Source of the DNA: CAVPUA01 sp963708805
Lineage (GTDB): Bacteria; Actinomycetota; Actinomycetes; Mycobacteriales; Jatrophihabitantaceae
Direction of reading: 5' to 3'
NCBI GenBank assembly: GCA_963708805.1
Contig: CAVPUA010000003.1
Coordinates: 1,922,001 to 1,986,000 of the forward strand
Length of the DNA: 64,000 nucleotides
Shown here in pieces: positions 17,439 through 26,552 of this stretch; the stretch's first letter is position 1; each line of letters starts with the position of its first letter. A program made the position numbers and the translations under genes. The notes beneath the pieces were generated by a model that had not been told where the DNA came from, ran no database searches, and worked only from the letters and a program-made list of their open reading frames with translations.

Positions 17439-19088
17439 CTAGCGCTGCTGGGCGAAGTCCTTGGACCGAATGGTGCCGAACGAGATCGCCGCCGCGACGA
17501 GCGCGATGATCGCCGCGACCAGCAGGATCTGGTTCAGGCCGGCGGCAAAGGCGGACTTGGTGATCATCCCCACCTGCCCGCGGGCACTGGCGGGCAGCGA
17601 CGCGAGCGTCTGCTTGATCGTGCCGGACTGCACGGCGGTGGCGACCTGCTGCGTGTGGCCGCTCAGTCCGGGCACGGACGCCAGATGGTCGGTGACGTAA
17701 CTCTTGACCTGGCTCGAGAACAGGGTGCCCAGCAGAGCGATCCCGGTCGCGATCCCGACCTGCCGGAACGTCGAGTTGATGCCGGACGCCATGCCGGCCT
17801 TGTCGGGCGTCACCACGCCCACCGCGGTCGACGCCAAGGGCGGATTGATCATGCCGACCCCCGCGCCCGAAATGATCAGACCGGGGATGAGGTGCGTCCA
17901 GTGCGTGGTGGCGTCGAGGTTGCGCATGAGCAGTAGGCCGACACCCACGAGAACCAGGCCGGGGCCGATCAGGAAACGCACCGGGACGTGCGAGGTCAGC
18001 CGTCCGGCGATGGTCGACGTCGCCAGGATGCCGCCCGAGAGGACGAGCAGTCGCAGGCCGGTGCCGAGCGCGCTGTAGCCGAGGATGTCCTGCAGATACA
18101 GCACGAGGTAGAGCAGTAACGAGAAGATCGAGGCGCTGAGCCCGAAGGCCGCAACCGCACCACCGCTGAACGTCGGGAGCCGGAACAGCGACAGGTCGAA
18201 CATCGGATGACGGCCCCGGGCCTCGACCACGAGGAACGCCACGAGCAACACCCCGGAGGCAACCAGGCAACTGATGACGGTGACGTCGCCGAACGACTTC
18301 TGGTTGGACTCGATGAGCCCGTAGACCAGGCTCGCCAGCGCGAGGGTGAACAGCACGAAGCCGAACCAGTCGGGTCGGCGAGCGCTGGGCGAACGCGACT
18401 CGGCGACCTTGAGCAGCGTGATGCCGACCGCGACCACGCCGATCGGCAGGTTGACGAAGAAGATCCATCGCCACGACAGGCCCGACGTGAGCACGCCCCC
18501 GAGAAGGGGGCCGATGGCGACGGCTAGACCGGTGATCGCGCCCCAGACGCCGAAGGCAATGCCTCGATCCTTCCCGCGGAACGCGTCCGCGAGCAACGCG
18601 AGCGACACCGAGAACATGATCGCGCCACCGATGCCCTGCAGCGCGCGGGACAACTGCAGCATCAACGTCGAGGTCGCCACGCCACAGAGCAGTGACGCGA
18701 TGCTGAACACGGCCAGTCCGATGATGTAGAGCAACCGCCGGCCGAACATGTCGGCCAGGCTGCCACTGGTCAGCAGCAACGCCGCCAGGGTCAGCGCGTA
18801 GGCATCGACCACCCATTGCAGATCGGAGAAGCTCGCCTTGAGCGCGGTCTGGATGTCAGGCAGGGCGACGTTCACGATCGTGATGTCCAGCAACAACATG
18901 AACGTTCCGAGACACACCGCGACGAGCGTCCACCACTTGTTGCCGGAGCCGTCGGCCGGGGGCTGGCCGGGGGTCGTCGGGGCGTCGTCGACGTGCGCCG
19001 GGTGGTATTCGGGATGTTCCGTAGCGACGGCAGCCGCTTCGTGTCGACCGAGGCCCTCGTCAGGCGTCTGGGCAGGGTTGTCCGTCAC
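17439..19088 (-). CDS. DHA2-family MFS multidrug transporter
   Basis: 549 residues, 14 membrane segments. The first helix motif LLLDITIVNVALPDIQTAL, motif A-like SLADMFGRRLL and motif C-like GPLLGGVLTSGLSWRWIFFV are characteristic of EmrB/QacA-type proton-driven drug exporters. The N-terminal 45 residues are polar and acidic. GTG start. A second DHA2 transporter lies just upstream on the same strand with its own start, suggesting tandem duplication or a shared export island. Substrates unknown. Confidence 0.9.
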   Translation of the reverse strand: MTDNPAQTPDEGLGRHEAAAVATEHPEYHPAHVDDAPTTPGQPPADGSGNKWWTLVAVCLGTFMLLLDITIVNVALPDIQTALKASFSDLQWVVDAYALTLAALLLTSGSLADMFGRRLLYIIGLAVFSIASLLCGVATSTLMLQLSRALQGIGGAIMFSVSLALLADAFRGKDRGIAFGVWGAITGLAVAIGPLLGGVLTSGLSWRWIFFVNLPIGVVAVGITLLKVAESRSPSARRPDWFGFVLFTLALASLVYGLIESNQKSFGDVTVISCLVASGVLLVAFLVVEARGRHPMFDLSLFRLPTFSGGAVAAFGLSASIFSLLLYLVLYLQDILGYSALGTGLRLLVLSGGILATSTIAGRLTSHVPVRFLIGPGLVLVGVGLLLMRNLDATTHWTHLIPGLIISGAGVGMINPPLASTAVGVVTPDKAGMASGINSTFRQVGIATGIALLGTLFSSQVKSYVTDHLASVPGLSGHTQQVATAVQSGTIKQTLASLPASARGQVGMITKSAFAAGLNQILLVAAIIALVAAAISFGTIRSKDFAQQR

Positions 19089-19270
19089 GCACTGGTGCTA
19101 CCGCAGAGCGCACGACTTCTAACGTCCGCACCGTCGTTGACCCGAACGCGCTGCGCAACAACGGACTGCTTCCGGGGCGGCTCGTCGAGTTGCTTCGCCT
19201 GCGCGCCGCCTTTCACAACCAGTGCCGCAGCTGCATGGCGATCCGGGCACTGGCCACGTGGTCTGACCGG

Positions 19271-20743
19271 TCAGGTTGCCGCCGATTCGAGCTCGGCGGA
19301 CGGTTTCGGGGTGACCCGGCCCGGGCGAGTGGAGTCGGCGTCGCGGTCGTGGATCGAGAGGGCGATCAGGGCAGCGACCAGCGCCAGCGCGGCGGCGACG
19401 AGGAACGCGACGTGATAGGCCCGCAGATTCGCCGTCACCGCCCCGTCGACCCGATGGGTGACACCGACCGCGGTGATCACCGACGTCAGGACGGCCACCC
19501 CGACGGCGCCGCCCAGCTGGCGTAACGCGTTGAAGGTGGTCGAGGCCCGGCCGGTGTCGGCCGGCGAGATCCGGGCGAAGGCGGCGGCCTGCGTCGGCAC
19601 GAAGTTGTGGGCCATCGCGAAGCCGAGCACGAACATCAATCCCCGCATCTCCCACAACTGGTCGCGGTTGTCGATCAACGCCATCAACGCCATGACGATC
19701 GCGACGACGACCAGTCCGCTCACCATCAACCGGCGCGGCCCGAAGCGCGGATACAGCAGCCGGCTGGCGACCTGAGCGCCGGCCATCACGCCCAGTGCCT
19801 CGGGAAAGGTCGACAGGCCGCTCTGCAGCGCGCTGAGCCCGAGCCCGTCCTGGAAGAACAAGGCGACGAGGTAGAGCAACCCGAGGAAGGCCGCGGTCGC
19901 GACGAACAGGCCGGCCGTCGCCGAGCGGAACAGGCGATCGCCGAACAGGCGCAGGTTGAGCAGCGGCTGATCGGTGCGCAACTGGGTGAAGATCAACACC
20001 GCGATCAACGCCACACCGATGGCGATTGACGTGACTATCCAGGGATCGCTCCAGCCCTTCTGCGGGCCCTCGCTCACGCCGTACATCAGCGCGGCGAAGC
20101 CGATACCGGACAGGACGAAACCCACCACGTCGAACCGACCGGCCGCGGGTAGCTCGACGTCGTCCAGGTACATCAGGCCGAAGGCGAGGGCGATCATGCC
20201 GATCGGCAGGTTGACGAAGAAGACCCAGCGCCAGGAGAGGCTGTCGACGAGGATGCCGCCGAGGACCGGACCGATGGCCGGAGCCAACGCGGTCGGCACG
20301 ACCAGAATGCTGGAAGCCCGCACCCGCTCGGCCGGGGGAAACACTCGGAACAGCATCGCCATGCCGACGGGCGTGAGCATGCCACCGCCGACGCCCTGCA
20401 GCACACGGAACGCGACGAGTTCGCCGAGGGTCTGGGCGAATCCGCAGAGGGCGGACGCCAGCGTGAAGATCACGATTGCGGTCAGCAGGATGCGCTTGCC
20501 GCCGAAGCGGTCGCCCAACCACCCGCTGGCCGGAATGACGACCGCCAGGCTCACGAGATAGCCGACCGCCACCGCGGCGACGCCGGTGGCTCCGACATTC
20601 AGGTCGCGACCGAGTTGGGGCAGGGCGACGTTGACGATGGTGATGTCCATGATCGACATGAACATCGCCAGAACGAACACGATGCTGACGGCGACTTTCT
20701 GGTTCGTGAGTCGAGTTCTGAGCCGTGCCGCTGCGTCTGTCAC
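19271..20743 (-). CDS. DHA2-family MFS transporter
   Basis: 490 residues, about 14 membrane segments. Visible: FMSIMDITIVNVALPQLG, WLGDRFGGKRILL (motif A) and GPVLGGILVDSLSWRWVFFV (motif C). It is related to the neighbouring exporter but clearly divergent, so not a recent copy. The remnant of a LuxR-type gene sits upstream on the same strand, possibly what is left of an old regulator. Substrates unknown. Confidence 0.9.
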   Translation of the reverse strand: MTDAAARLRTRLTNQKVAVSIVFVLAMFMSIMDITIVNVALPQLGRDLNVGATGVAAVAVGYLVSLAVVIPASGWLGDRFGGKRILLTAIVIFTLASALCGFAQTLGELVAFRVLQGVGGGMLTPVGMAMLFRVFPPAERVRASSILVVPTALAPAIGPVLGGILVDSLSWRWVFFVNLPIGMIALAFGLMYLDDVELPAAGRFDVVGFVLSGIGFAALMYGVSEGPQKGWSDPWIVTSIAIGVALIAVLIFTQLRTDQPLLNLRLFGDRLFRSATAGLFVATAAFLGLLYLVALFFQDGLGLSALQSGLSTFPEALGVMAGAQVASRLLYPRFGPRRLMVSGLVVVAIVMALMALIDNRDQLWEMRGLMFVLGFAMAHNFVPTQAAAFARISPADTGRASTTFNALRQLGGAVGVAVLTSVITAVGVTHRVDGAVTANLRAYHVAFLVAAALALVAALIALSIHDRDADSTRPGRVTPKPSAELESAAT

Positions 20744-20806
20744 TTCTCCATGCTTACAGGCGGACGCAACTCGATGGGTCGCTCGGGTGGGCGCGCTCGT
20801 CGTCGC

Positions 20807-20950
20807 TCAGCGACTGGCCGCGGGTCGCAGACCGTGGTCGTGGCCGATTCGTCCGGCCTCGATCCGATTGGCGACGTCGAGTTTGAGCACCACGTTCGAG
20901 ACGTGGACGCTCACGGTCTTCGTGCTGACGAACAGTCGGGTGGCTCGGTT
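20807..20950 (-). pseudogene. Remnant of a LuxR-type HTH domain
   Basis: The minus strand encodes ATRLFVSTKTVSVHVSNVVL followed by KLDVANRIEAGRI and ends GLRPAASR then TGA. This is the last three helices of a LuxR/GerE DNA-binding domain. The first helix and everything upstream are absent, and no other frame supplies them, so this is a truncated gene. It lies next to a DHA2 exporter gene on the same strand. Confidence 0.55.
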
Positions 20951-21150
20951 CAACGGCAGACTGAGCGGTCGGACTGACATATCGGTCATGACGTTCCCCT
21001 TTGCGATGTCGGCAGCCCACGCGGCGGCCTGCTACGAGATTGCGCGTAAGGAGGGTGGGTCGACATCAGGAGGCCGCCTCAGTTGCCGGCCCGGCCATCC
21101 CTATTTCTCGGGGGCGACTCGCGGATCATGGCGCCCGGACGTGCGGTCGG

Positions 21151-21654
21151 TCAGCGCGCGCGGTTGCGAGACAGACGGCGCAGGATGGGGACCGCGCTGA
21201 AGGCGGTGCCGCCGGCGGCGACGAGACCGACGCCGAGGTCGACCGACACCCGGCCCTGCCGGGCCCAGTAGACGTCGCGCAGGTCGAGCAGCAGGGCGAA
21301 CTCGTCCACGATGAGCGCCAGGCCGGCGCCATAGGTGAGCGATGTCGCGGGGTGGCGGCGAGTGGCGTCCTCACCGCGCACGGCGACCGCGCCGACTCCG
21401 GTGATCATGGCGATGCCCCACATGTAGTGGTGCAGGTGCGCGCCGCCGACGCTGAGGTTACGGAAGGGGCCCTTGCCGTCACGAATGCTGTAGGTGATGC
21501 CTCGTACGGTCGCGAAGGTCGCCGTGAACCCGATCCAGGACCACAGGGCAGCCCGTTCCTTGGGCCCCATCTCTTCGCGATAGGCGTCGCGGACGTCTTG
21601 CACCCTCGGCACGATGGTGGCGGGGGAGTTGGCCGGGTGGCTGGGCGAGGTCAC
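21151..21654 (-). CDS. Integral membrane protein
   Basis: 167 residues from GTG 21654. Several hydrophobic stretches are visible (LWSWIGFTATFATVRGITYS, HLHHYMWGIAMITGVGAVAV, SLTYGAGLALIVDEFALLLD, DLGVGLVAAGGTAFSAV). The His-rich HLHHYMWG and the acidic VDEFALLLDLRDVYW are conserved-looking, as in an uncharacterised actinobacterial family of membrane proteins. Function unknown. It sits 29 bases past the aquaporin-type gene on the same strand. Confidence 0.7.
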   Translation of the reverse strand: MTSPSHPANSPATIVPRVQDVRDAYREEMGPKERAALWSWIGFTATFATVRGITYSIRDGKGPFRNLSVGGAHLHHYMWGIAMITGVGAVAVRGEDATRRHPATSLTYGAGLALIVDEFALLLDLRDVYWARQGRVSVDLGVGLVAAGGTAFSAVPILRRLSRNRAR

Positions 21655-21683
21655 GCACCTACGGTAGCGGCGCGAGCATGGGC

Positions 21684-22457
21684 TCAGCTGTGCTTGGCCG
21701 CAGGCGACAGGCTGCCTTGCGCGGCGCGCGTTCCGTCCGGGCCACCGCCCGGTCCGCGCAGGATGAACGCGAAGGCGACGGCGATGACGCAACCGATGGA
21801 CGGGCCGGCGAGATAGATCCAGACGTCGTGCAGGTGGCGATCGACGAGAGCGGGTCCGAGCGAACGGGCCGGGTTCATCGAGGCGCCACTGACCGGACTG
21901 GCCCACAGGCCGGCGACGGCGATGTAGCCGGCGACTCCGAGCGCCGACAGCGGTCCCAGGTTCTGGGCTGTCGATGCGGTACCGAGAACGACGCTGACCA
22001 GTCCCGCGGTCAAGATGATCTCGACGACGAAGGCCTGGTCGCTGCTGAATCCCGTCCCTGGCAGCGTCGCCCCGAGATGGGCAACCGAGCCGAACAGGGC
22101 GCGCAGCGTCAGCGCAGCCAATAGTGCGCCCGCCAGTTGGGCCGCGACGTAGGCCGGCACCCGACGCCAGGCGAAGTCGCCGCGCATCGCGAACGCGACG
22201 CTGACCACCGGGTTGAGGTGGGCACCGGACACCGCGCCCATGAACAAGATGATCGCCAGGACCGTCAAAGCGGGGGCCACCACTTCGGCGGTGCGACCGA
22301 TCTGACCATGGCTCAGCGACTGCACCATCGGCGCTCCGGCACCCACCACCACGAGAAGGAACGTGCCGAGCACCTCACTGAACAGCCGGCGCCACTCGTA
22401 GCTCAGATCGGTGAAGTCCTGCGCCCAGATCGGTTCGCGACGGGTGGCGCTGGTCAT
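21684..22457 (-). CDS. MIP-family channel (aquaporin/glycerol facilitator type)
   Basis: 257 residues with six helices and two half-helix motifs, SGAHLNPVVSVAFA and SGASMNPARSLGPAL, so NPV in the first and NPA in the second position. It probably conducts water or small neutral solutes across the inner membrane. The ATG overlaps the stop of the preceding ParB-like gene (ATGA). NPV in the first loop is a variation on the usual NPA and may affect pore selectivity. Confident in family; solute unknown. Confidence 0.85.
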   Translation of the reverse strand: MTSATRREPIWAQDFTDLSYEWRRLFSEVLGTFLLVVVGAGAPMVQSLSHGQIGRTAEVVAPALTVLAIILFMGAVSGAHLNPVVSVAFAMRGDFAWRRVPAYVAAQLAGALLAALTLRALFGSVAHLGATLPGTGFSSDQAFVVEIILTAGLVSVVLGTASTAQNLGPLSALGVAGYIAVAGLWASPVSGASMNPARSLGPALVDRHLHDVWIYLAGPSIGCVIAVAFAFILRGPGGGPDGTRAAQGSLSPAAKHS

Positions 22458-22901
22458 CCGAGGATGGCCGGCAGATCGACCAGCCGGCACGGAATGTCGG
22501 TGTCCTCGTTGAGGTGATAGCTCGCGCACACCCGGTGGTAGCCGTCGGCGATCTGCAGGAGCCGACCGGTCCGCACATCGCCGCGCACGAGCAGGATCGG
22601 TGACGAGCGCCTCGCCGGCGGCCACCTTCGCCAGGTCCCGCACGACCTCGGGATCGTCGGCCGGCAGCAACGGCAGTCGGGCGGCCCGCAGGACGTCCTT
22701 TGCGTGCTGCTGGACGGTCGGCGCCTGCGACAGCAACGCGGTGAGGACCTCGATCTGGTCACTGCTCGCGATCAGGCGAAGAAACGACGCCGCCGACGGG
22801 TAGTCGTGCTCGGCCGGACGCTCCGCCCACCGGACCGCCGGTGGCGCCTTGGCCGTCGCCTTCGAGCTTCCGGTGGACGTCGGCCTTGATTTCTTCGCCA
22901 T
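22454..22901 (-). pseudogene. ParB-like-domain hypothetical protein, one frameshift
   Basis: The N-terminal frame gives MAKKSRPTSTGSSKATAKAP and on to LLPADDPEVVRDLAKVAAGE; near 22605 reading must change frame to continue LLVRGDVRTGRLLQIADGYH and RVCASYHLNEDTDIPCRLVD, ending ILG. The GDVRTG...ADGYHRVCASY core resembles small actinobacterial proteins with a ParB-like nuclease fold of unknown role. A ribosome site precedes the ATG. Its stop overlaps the aquaporin-type start, so it was or is a translational partner. The frameshift may be a sequence error. Confidence 0.6.
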
Positions 22902-22935
22902 GGACCTGCTCCCTGTCGGGGCCGAGTCAGCTCGG

Positions 22936-23427
22936 CTAGAGGAGGTGGTTGATCAAGTCGTCACCGATGCCGAAGCCGGCGCCCTGCATGATCGCGCGCC
23001 CCATGCCGCCGCCGAGGAATCGCTGCAACGTGCCGCCGCCGCCGAATCCCTGGTTGTACTGCGGCTGCTGTTGGTAAACCGGCGGCTGTTGGTAAACCGG
23101 CTGGGCCGGCACGCTCGGCGGCGCGGGCGCCGCCACCGTGTCGACGTGATTCTGGATCATCCCGTGTATCGACTGCAGCAGCAGCGTCGTCTCGCCCTGT
23201 TCCTGCTGGACGCCGATCGTGATCTCTTTCAGATCGAGCAGCCACTCGCGCGCGTTCGGGTCGCCGGCCGTCGACGCCGCCTGCAGTTTGCCGGCGAGCG
23301 CCTGAATGAGCTGAGCCGTCTGCGCGGCCTGTTGCTGGAGCTGGGCGTAACTCTGATCGATCGTGTCCGGGTCCACTGTTCCTCCACCGTCCGGTCCTCC
23401 ACCGCTGGAGGACTCCCGTGTCGCCAC
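22936..23427 (-). CDS. Hypothetical protein with Gln-rich linker
   Basis: 163 residues. A helical N-terminal half (SYAQLQQQAAQTAQLIQALA, REWLLDLKEITIGVQQEQGE) is followed by a Pro/Gln/Tyr-rich linker with repeated VYQQ(P/Q) units and a Gly-rich end (FGGGGTLQRFLGGGMGRAIM). It resembles a coiled-coil plus disordered linker. No enzymatic motif is seen. The start may be the GTG at 23427 or a later GTG. It lies 15 bases after a DUF5666-like gene on the same strand. Confidence 0.6.
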   Translation of the reverse strand: MATRESSSGGGPDGGGTVDPDTIDQSYAQLQQQAAQTAQLIQALAGKLQAASTAGDPNAREWLLDLKEITIGVQQEQGETTLLLQSIHGMIQNHVDTVAAPAPPSVPAQPVYQQPPVYQQQPQYNQGFGGGGTLQRFLGGGMGRAIMQGAGFGIGDDLINHLL

Positions 23428-23442
23428 CGGACGGTAGTCGCC

Positions 23443-23949
23443 TCAGCTGGGCGACGCTGTGGGCTGGGCGGCCGCGACCGTCGTGACGCGGGTTGCGGTC
23501 ACGGTTCCGTTCACGTCGGTACCGGTGACGAGGACGCCGGCGCCGGGAACGATCTGGGCGGCTGTCAGCGGTCGCTTCTTCGTGCCGAAGGCGGTGTTGT
23601 CGGTGATCACGACGGTGACCGACTGCCCCTTCCTGGTTCGGATCGTCCACGTCGAGCCCGACTCCGCCGTGACTTGGCCGCGCGTCGCACGGCCGGCGCC
23701 GGTGCGCGCGGGTGACGAGGGCGACGTCGAGCCGGGCACCGGCGGGCTGTTCGTGACGCTGGGAGCCGCCGTGCCGGCGCCGGCGGTGACCGATTGATCT
23801 CGGCTGGCAACGATGCCCCACGTGACACCGCCGACGACCAGGACGGCGACGGCGCCCCCGGCGATGAGCTGGTTGCGCGACGGGCGGCGGCGACGGCGGG
23901 CGGTCGGCTCCGGAACGACCGGCGGGAGTGGTGGCAGCGGTTGGGTCAT
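23443..23949 (-). CDS. Membrane-anchored DUF5666-like protein
   Basis: 168 residues: a short basic cytoplasmic N-terminus (ARRRRRPSRN), one membrane segment (LIAGGAVAVLVVGGVTWGIV), a Ser/Thr/Pro-rich linker, then a small beta domain GQVTAESGSTWTIRTRKGQS and TAAQIVPGAGVLVTGTDVNG, matching the DUF5666 (OB-like) pattern. An extracytoplasmic location is expected. Function is unknown. It is the first gene of a probable two-gene unit. Confidence 0.7.
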   Translation of the reverse strand: MTQPLPPLPPVVPEPTARRRRRPSRNQLIAGGAVAVLVVGGVTWGIVASRDQSVTAGAGTAAPSVTNSPPVPGSTSPSSPARTGAGRATRGQVTAESGSTWTIRTRKGQSVTVVITDNTAFGTKKRPLTAAQIVPGAGVLVTGTDVNGTVTATRVTTVAAAQPTASPS

Positions 23950-24185
23950 GGGCGTGACGATGCCGAGGCAACGTCAGGTGTGGCTCTCGGGAGTGTTCGA
24001 GTCAGGTCAACGAACCTGTCGCTGTCGGCGCGTCGCGCGACATTCGCGGTCATGTGTGATATCTGTTAACCGTGACGTGGTTACTGTTCGATCGCTTGCG
24101 GTGTCGTGTTCGGCACGCCAAGCGCGATTTCGGCTATGCCCACGTGTGCACCCGATGCGGCGAGGGCTGGTAGGCGAGACGTTCC
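23950..24185. other. Intergenic region upstream of DUF5666-like gene
   Basis: About 235 bases with no supported gene. It has relatively AT-richer patches near 24045-24090 (ATTCGCGGTCATGTG, GATATCTGTTAACCG) that could carry the promoter of the downstream minus-strand gene, but no clear consensus is visible. Confidence 0.4.
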
Positions 24186-24605
24186 TCAGGGGCTGGTGCA
24201 CCTGAACTGCTCGGCGGTATACGGCGCCGGGATCGCGACGTCGGCCCACACCTGTTTGCCGTTCGCGGTCGGCGACACTCCCCAACCGCGGGTCAATGCC
24301 TCGACGATCGCGAGACCGCGGCCGTGATCATCGGACGCGGCCGCGTGCAGGAGTTCGGGCACTCCATCGGCATCGTCCTCGACCGCAAGCCGCAGGTGTG
24401 AGTGGTGCAGGTCGATGCTGATCATCACTGTCGTGGCCTCCGCGTTCACCGAGTTCGCGACGAGTTCGCTGACCACGAGCTCGGCGTCGTCGCCGAACTC
24501 CGAGCGCGGCCCGACGACACCCGCCAGCGCCTCCGCCACGAAACCACGAGCCGCCCTGGGCGCATCACGCGCCGTGGCGATCGTGGCCGCACGTTGCCAG
24601 CACAC
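24186..24605 (-). CDS. RsbW-like anti-sigma-factor ATP-binding protein
   Basis: 139 residues forming one HATPase_c (GHKL) domain: N-box-like DDAELVVSELVANSVNAEAT, G1-box-like LAVEDDADGVP and the closing DDHGRGLAIVEALTRGWGVS. Such small stand-alone kinases regulate anti-anti-sigma partners in actinobacteria. No partner sigma factor or STAS gene is adjacent. The start is likely GTG/TTG-type at 24605. Confidence 0.82.
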   Translation of the reverse strand: MCWQRAATIATARDAPRAARGFVAEALAGVVGPRSEFGDDAELVVSELVANSVNAEATTVMISIDLHHSHLRLAVEDDADGVPELLHAAASDDHGRGLAIVEALTRGWGVSPTANGKQVWADVAIPAPYTAEQFRCTSP

Positions 24606-24701
24606 GGGTTTCCCTCCGTCGGATACGACGGTCTTACCCAGGCTGGTCGTCTTCGGACAACAAACGGAGATCAGTCATCTGAGCCTTCTGGAGCAAGGCC
24701 G

Positions 24702-24938
24702 TCAGGCGCCGGCGCCGGGCTGGGGGACGCCCCACAAGTTGCCGAGCCACAACAACTCGACCGACTCGAGCAGTTGAACCCGACGGCGAGTGCCGTCCCT
24801 CAACACGATCGATGCGACGGGTCCCACCACTGGTGCCGTGTCCACGGATTCGACTCGTACCTCGTCGGTCGAGACATCAGGCATCATGACCAGATCGCCC
24901 TTGCGTAGCTCTCGTGCCGAGATTGCTCGTGATCTCAC
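24702..24938 (-). CDS. Small hypothetical protein (Hint/SH3-like barrel)
   Basis: 78 residues from GTG 24938: VRSRAISARELRKGDLVMMP, then DEVRVESVDTAPVVGPVASI and VLRDGTRRRVQLLESVELLW. The ARELRKGD and DGTRR spacing is typical of small beta-barrel proteins of the KOW/Hint-module kind, function unknown. GGGGGTGG lies before the start. It is divergent from the hydrolase gene. Confidence 0.5.
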   Translation of the reverse strand: MRSRAISARELRKGDLVMMPDVSTDEVRVESVDTAPVVGPVASIVLRDGTRRRVQLLESVELLWLGNLWGVPQPGAGA

Positions 24939-25053
24939 CGGCCACCCCCGAATTGAACCGTTGATAGGGCCGTACCCGAGAACGCCTGCCGGTAATCGAT
25001 CTTGTGAGACAGCACGCGAATCATCGAGGAGTCCGCGATGAGATGCTGACTCG

Positions 25054-25941
25054 ATGAGGACCGCACACGTCGATGCCAATGGACTGAGCTTCGCCTACGA
25101 CAGCTTCGGTGATCCCGGCGATCCGCCACTGCTTCTCGTGATGGGACTGGGCACCCAGCGGCTGGCCTGGCCGCAGGCGTTCTGCGAGGAGTTGGCGCGA
25201 AATGGATTCCATGTGATCCGCTTCGACAACCGTGACATCGGCGAGTCGACTCACCTCGACGGGTTGCCGGCTCCGAGCCCGGTCGCCGTGGCGGTCCGCC
25301 GAGGGCGAGCGCCCTACGTGCTGGACGATCTCGCGGCCGACACCGTCGCCCTCATCGACGCGCTCGATCTGGGAACCGTTCACCTGGTCGGTGCCTCGAT
25401 GGGCGGTTTCATCGCCCAACTCGTCACGTTGCGCGCTCCGGACAAGGTGCGGACGCTGACCTTGATCATGACGTCCACGGGATCGCGCCTGGTCGGGCGC
25501 ACGAAGCCGAACATCGTCGCGGCGGTGCTGCGTCGCAAGCCGGCCCTGGATCGTGAGTCGGCGGTTCGCGCCAGCATCGAGATGTTTCGGATGATCGGCT
25601 CGCCGTCGTATCCGCATGAGGAATCCGCGCTGCGTGGACTGGCCGAGCAGAGCTACGACCGTGGATTCGACCCGGCCGGGGCGCAGCGGCAACTCGCGGC
25701 CGTCGTCGCGCAGACCGATCGCACCAAAGAGCTGGCCGGCATCACCGCACCGACGCTGGTGATGCACGGACTGCACGATCCACTGGTCGGCGTGTCGGGC
25801 GGCATCGCCCTGGCGCGCGCGATTCCCGGCGCGCGGTTCGTCGGGTTCAACGGCATGGGTCACGATCTGCCGCCGCAGCTGTGGCCGGACTACCTCGCCG
25901 AGATCATGGCCGTGACCCGCCGGGTCGCACCGTCGCGTTGA
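25054..25941 (+). CDS. Alpha/beta hydrolase
   Basis: 295 residues. The nucleophile elbow GASMGGFIAQL (Ser), oxyanion region LVMGLGTQRLAW, acid in LVMHGLHDPLVG and late His in FVGFNGMGHDLPP define the catalytic triad of a serine alpha/beta hydrolase. RFDNRDIGESTHLDGLP matches the group annotated as carboxylesterases or AclR/TesA-like hydrolases. No signal peptide, so cytoplasmic. The stop overlaps a TTG start of a membrane protein gene. Confidence 0.88.
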   Translation: MRTAHVDANGLSFAYDSFGDPGDPPLLLVMGLGTQRLAWPQAFCEELARNGFHVIRFDNRDIGESTHLDGLPAPSPVAVAVRRGRAPYVLDDLAADTVALIDALDLGTVHLVGASMGGFIAQLVTLRAPDKVRTLTLIMTSTGSRLVGRTKPNIVAAVLRRKPALDRESAVRASIEMFRMIGSPSYPHEESALRGLAEQSYDRGFDPAGAQRQLAAVVAQTDRTKELAGITAPTLVMHGLHDPLVGVSGGIALARAIPGARFVGFNGMGHDLPPQLWPDYLAEIMAVTRRVAPSR

Positions 25942-26408
25942 CCGACCCGACCTCGCGCCGGTCGGTCGAACGGGCCGGACGCGCACAGGATCTCTTCGAC
26001 CGGCTTATCGTCGTCACGGCTGGCCTGGCGATCGGTGGCGTGGCGCTGCAGTTGGTGAAGACAGGTCCGGCCCACACCATCGGCGTGATCGCCGCGGGTC
26101 TGTCGTGGCTGATCTTCGCGGCCGACGCGCTCGTCATGCTGCGGGTCAGTCCGAACCCCGCGAGCTGGGCCCGGGGCCACCTGCTCGACCTGAGTCTGCT
26201 GGCGGTCACGTTTCCGCTCTGGCCGCTGCTGTTGCACCGGTTGCTGGTGCTGGAACTCGCTCCCGCGTTCACCCTGCTCGAGGCCGCGAAGCTGGCCAAG
26301 CTGGTCAAGGCGGCCGGCGCCGTCCACCTGCGGGCCCGCGGCCGGTTCATCGCCGGGGTCGTCCTGGCGGCTGCACTCGGCGTCGGCGCCCTCGTGATCT
26401 GGCACTGA
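25938..26408 (+). CDS. Four-helix membrane protein, ion-channel-like
   Basis: About 156 residues from a TTG overlapping the hydrolase stop. Segments LIVVTAGLAIGGVALQLV, TIGVIAAGLSWLIFAADALV, HLLDLSLLAVTFPLWPLL and FIAGVVLAAALGVGALVIW are separated by short loops; between the third and fourth is an amphipathic, lysine-rich stretch (LEAAKLAKLVKAAGAV). This resembles the voltage-sensor half of a potassium-channel-like protein without the pore. Function is uncertain; the start is the weakest point. Confidence 0.55.
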   Translation: MTDPTSRRSVERAGRAQDLFDRLIVVTAGLAIGGVALQLVKTGPAHTIGVIAAGLSWLIFAADALVMLRVSPNPASWARGHLLDLSLLAVTFPLWPLLLHRLLVLELAPAFTLLEAAKLAKLVKAAGAVHLRARGRFIAGVVLAAALGVGALVIWH

Positions 26409-26552
26409 GCCGGGCCCGCCGATCGGGGGACGTCGGTATCAACCGGATGTCCACCGGGTCGGGGGACACCGGCGGACGGCCCCGGCGGCCAGGCTGGACG
26501 AGAAGAGAACAGCCGCCGACCCCCGGGGCCGGCCGACCAGAAGGGCTCGATC

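Noticed and set aside
15480..17936. An 818-codon open plus-strand frame
   Set aside because: It is antisense to the ABC ATPase and quinone-oxidoreductase genes and contains no family motif; long antisense frames are expected in GC-rich DNA.
23436..23971. Long Arg/His-rich minus-strand frame covering the DUF5666-like gene
   Set aside because: Composition is typical of a shadow frame; the other minus-strand frame has a membrane helix and a recognisable domain.
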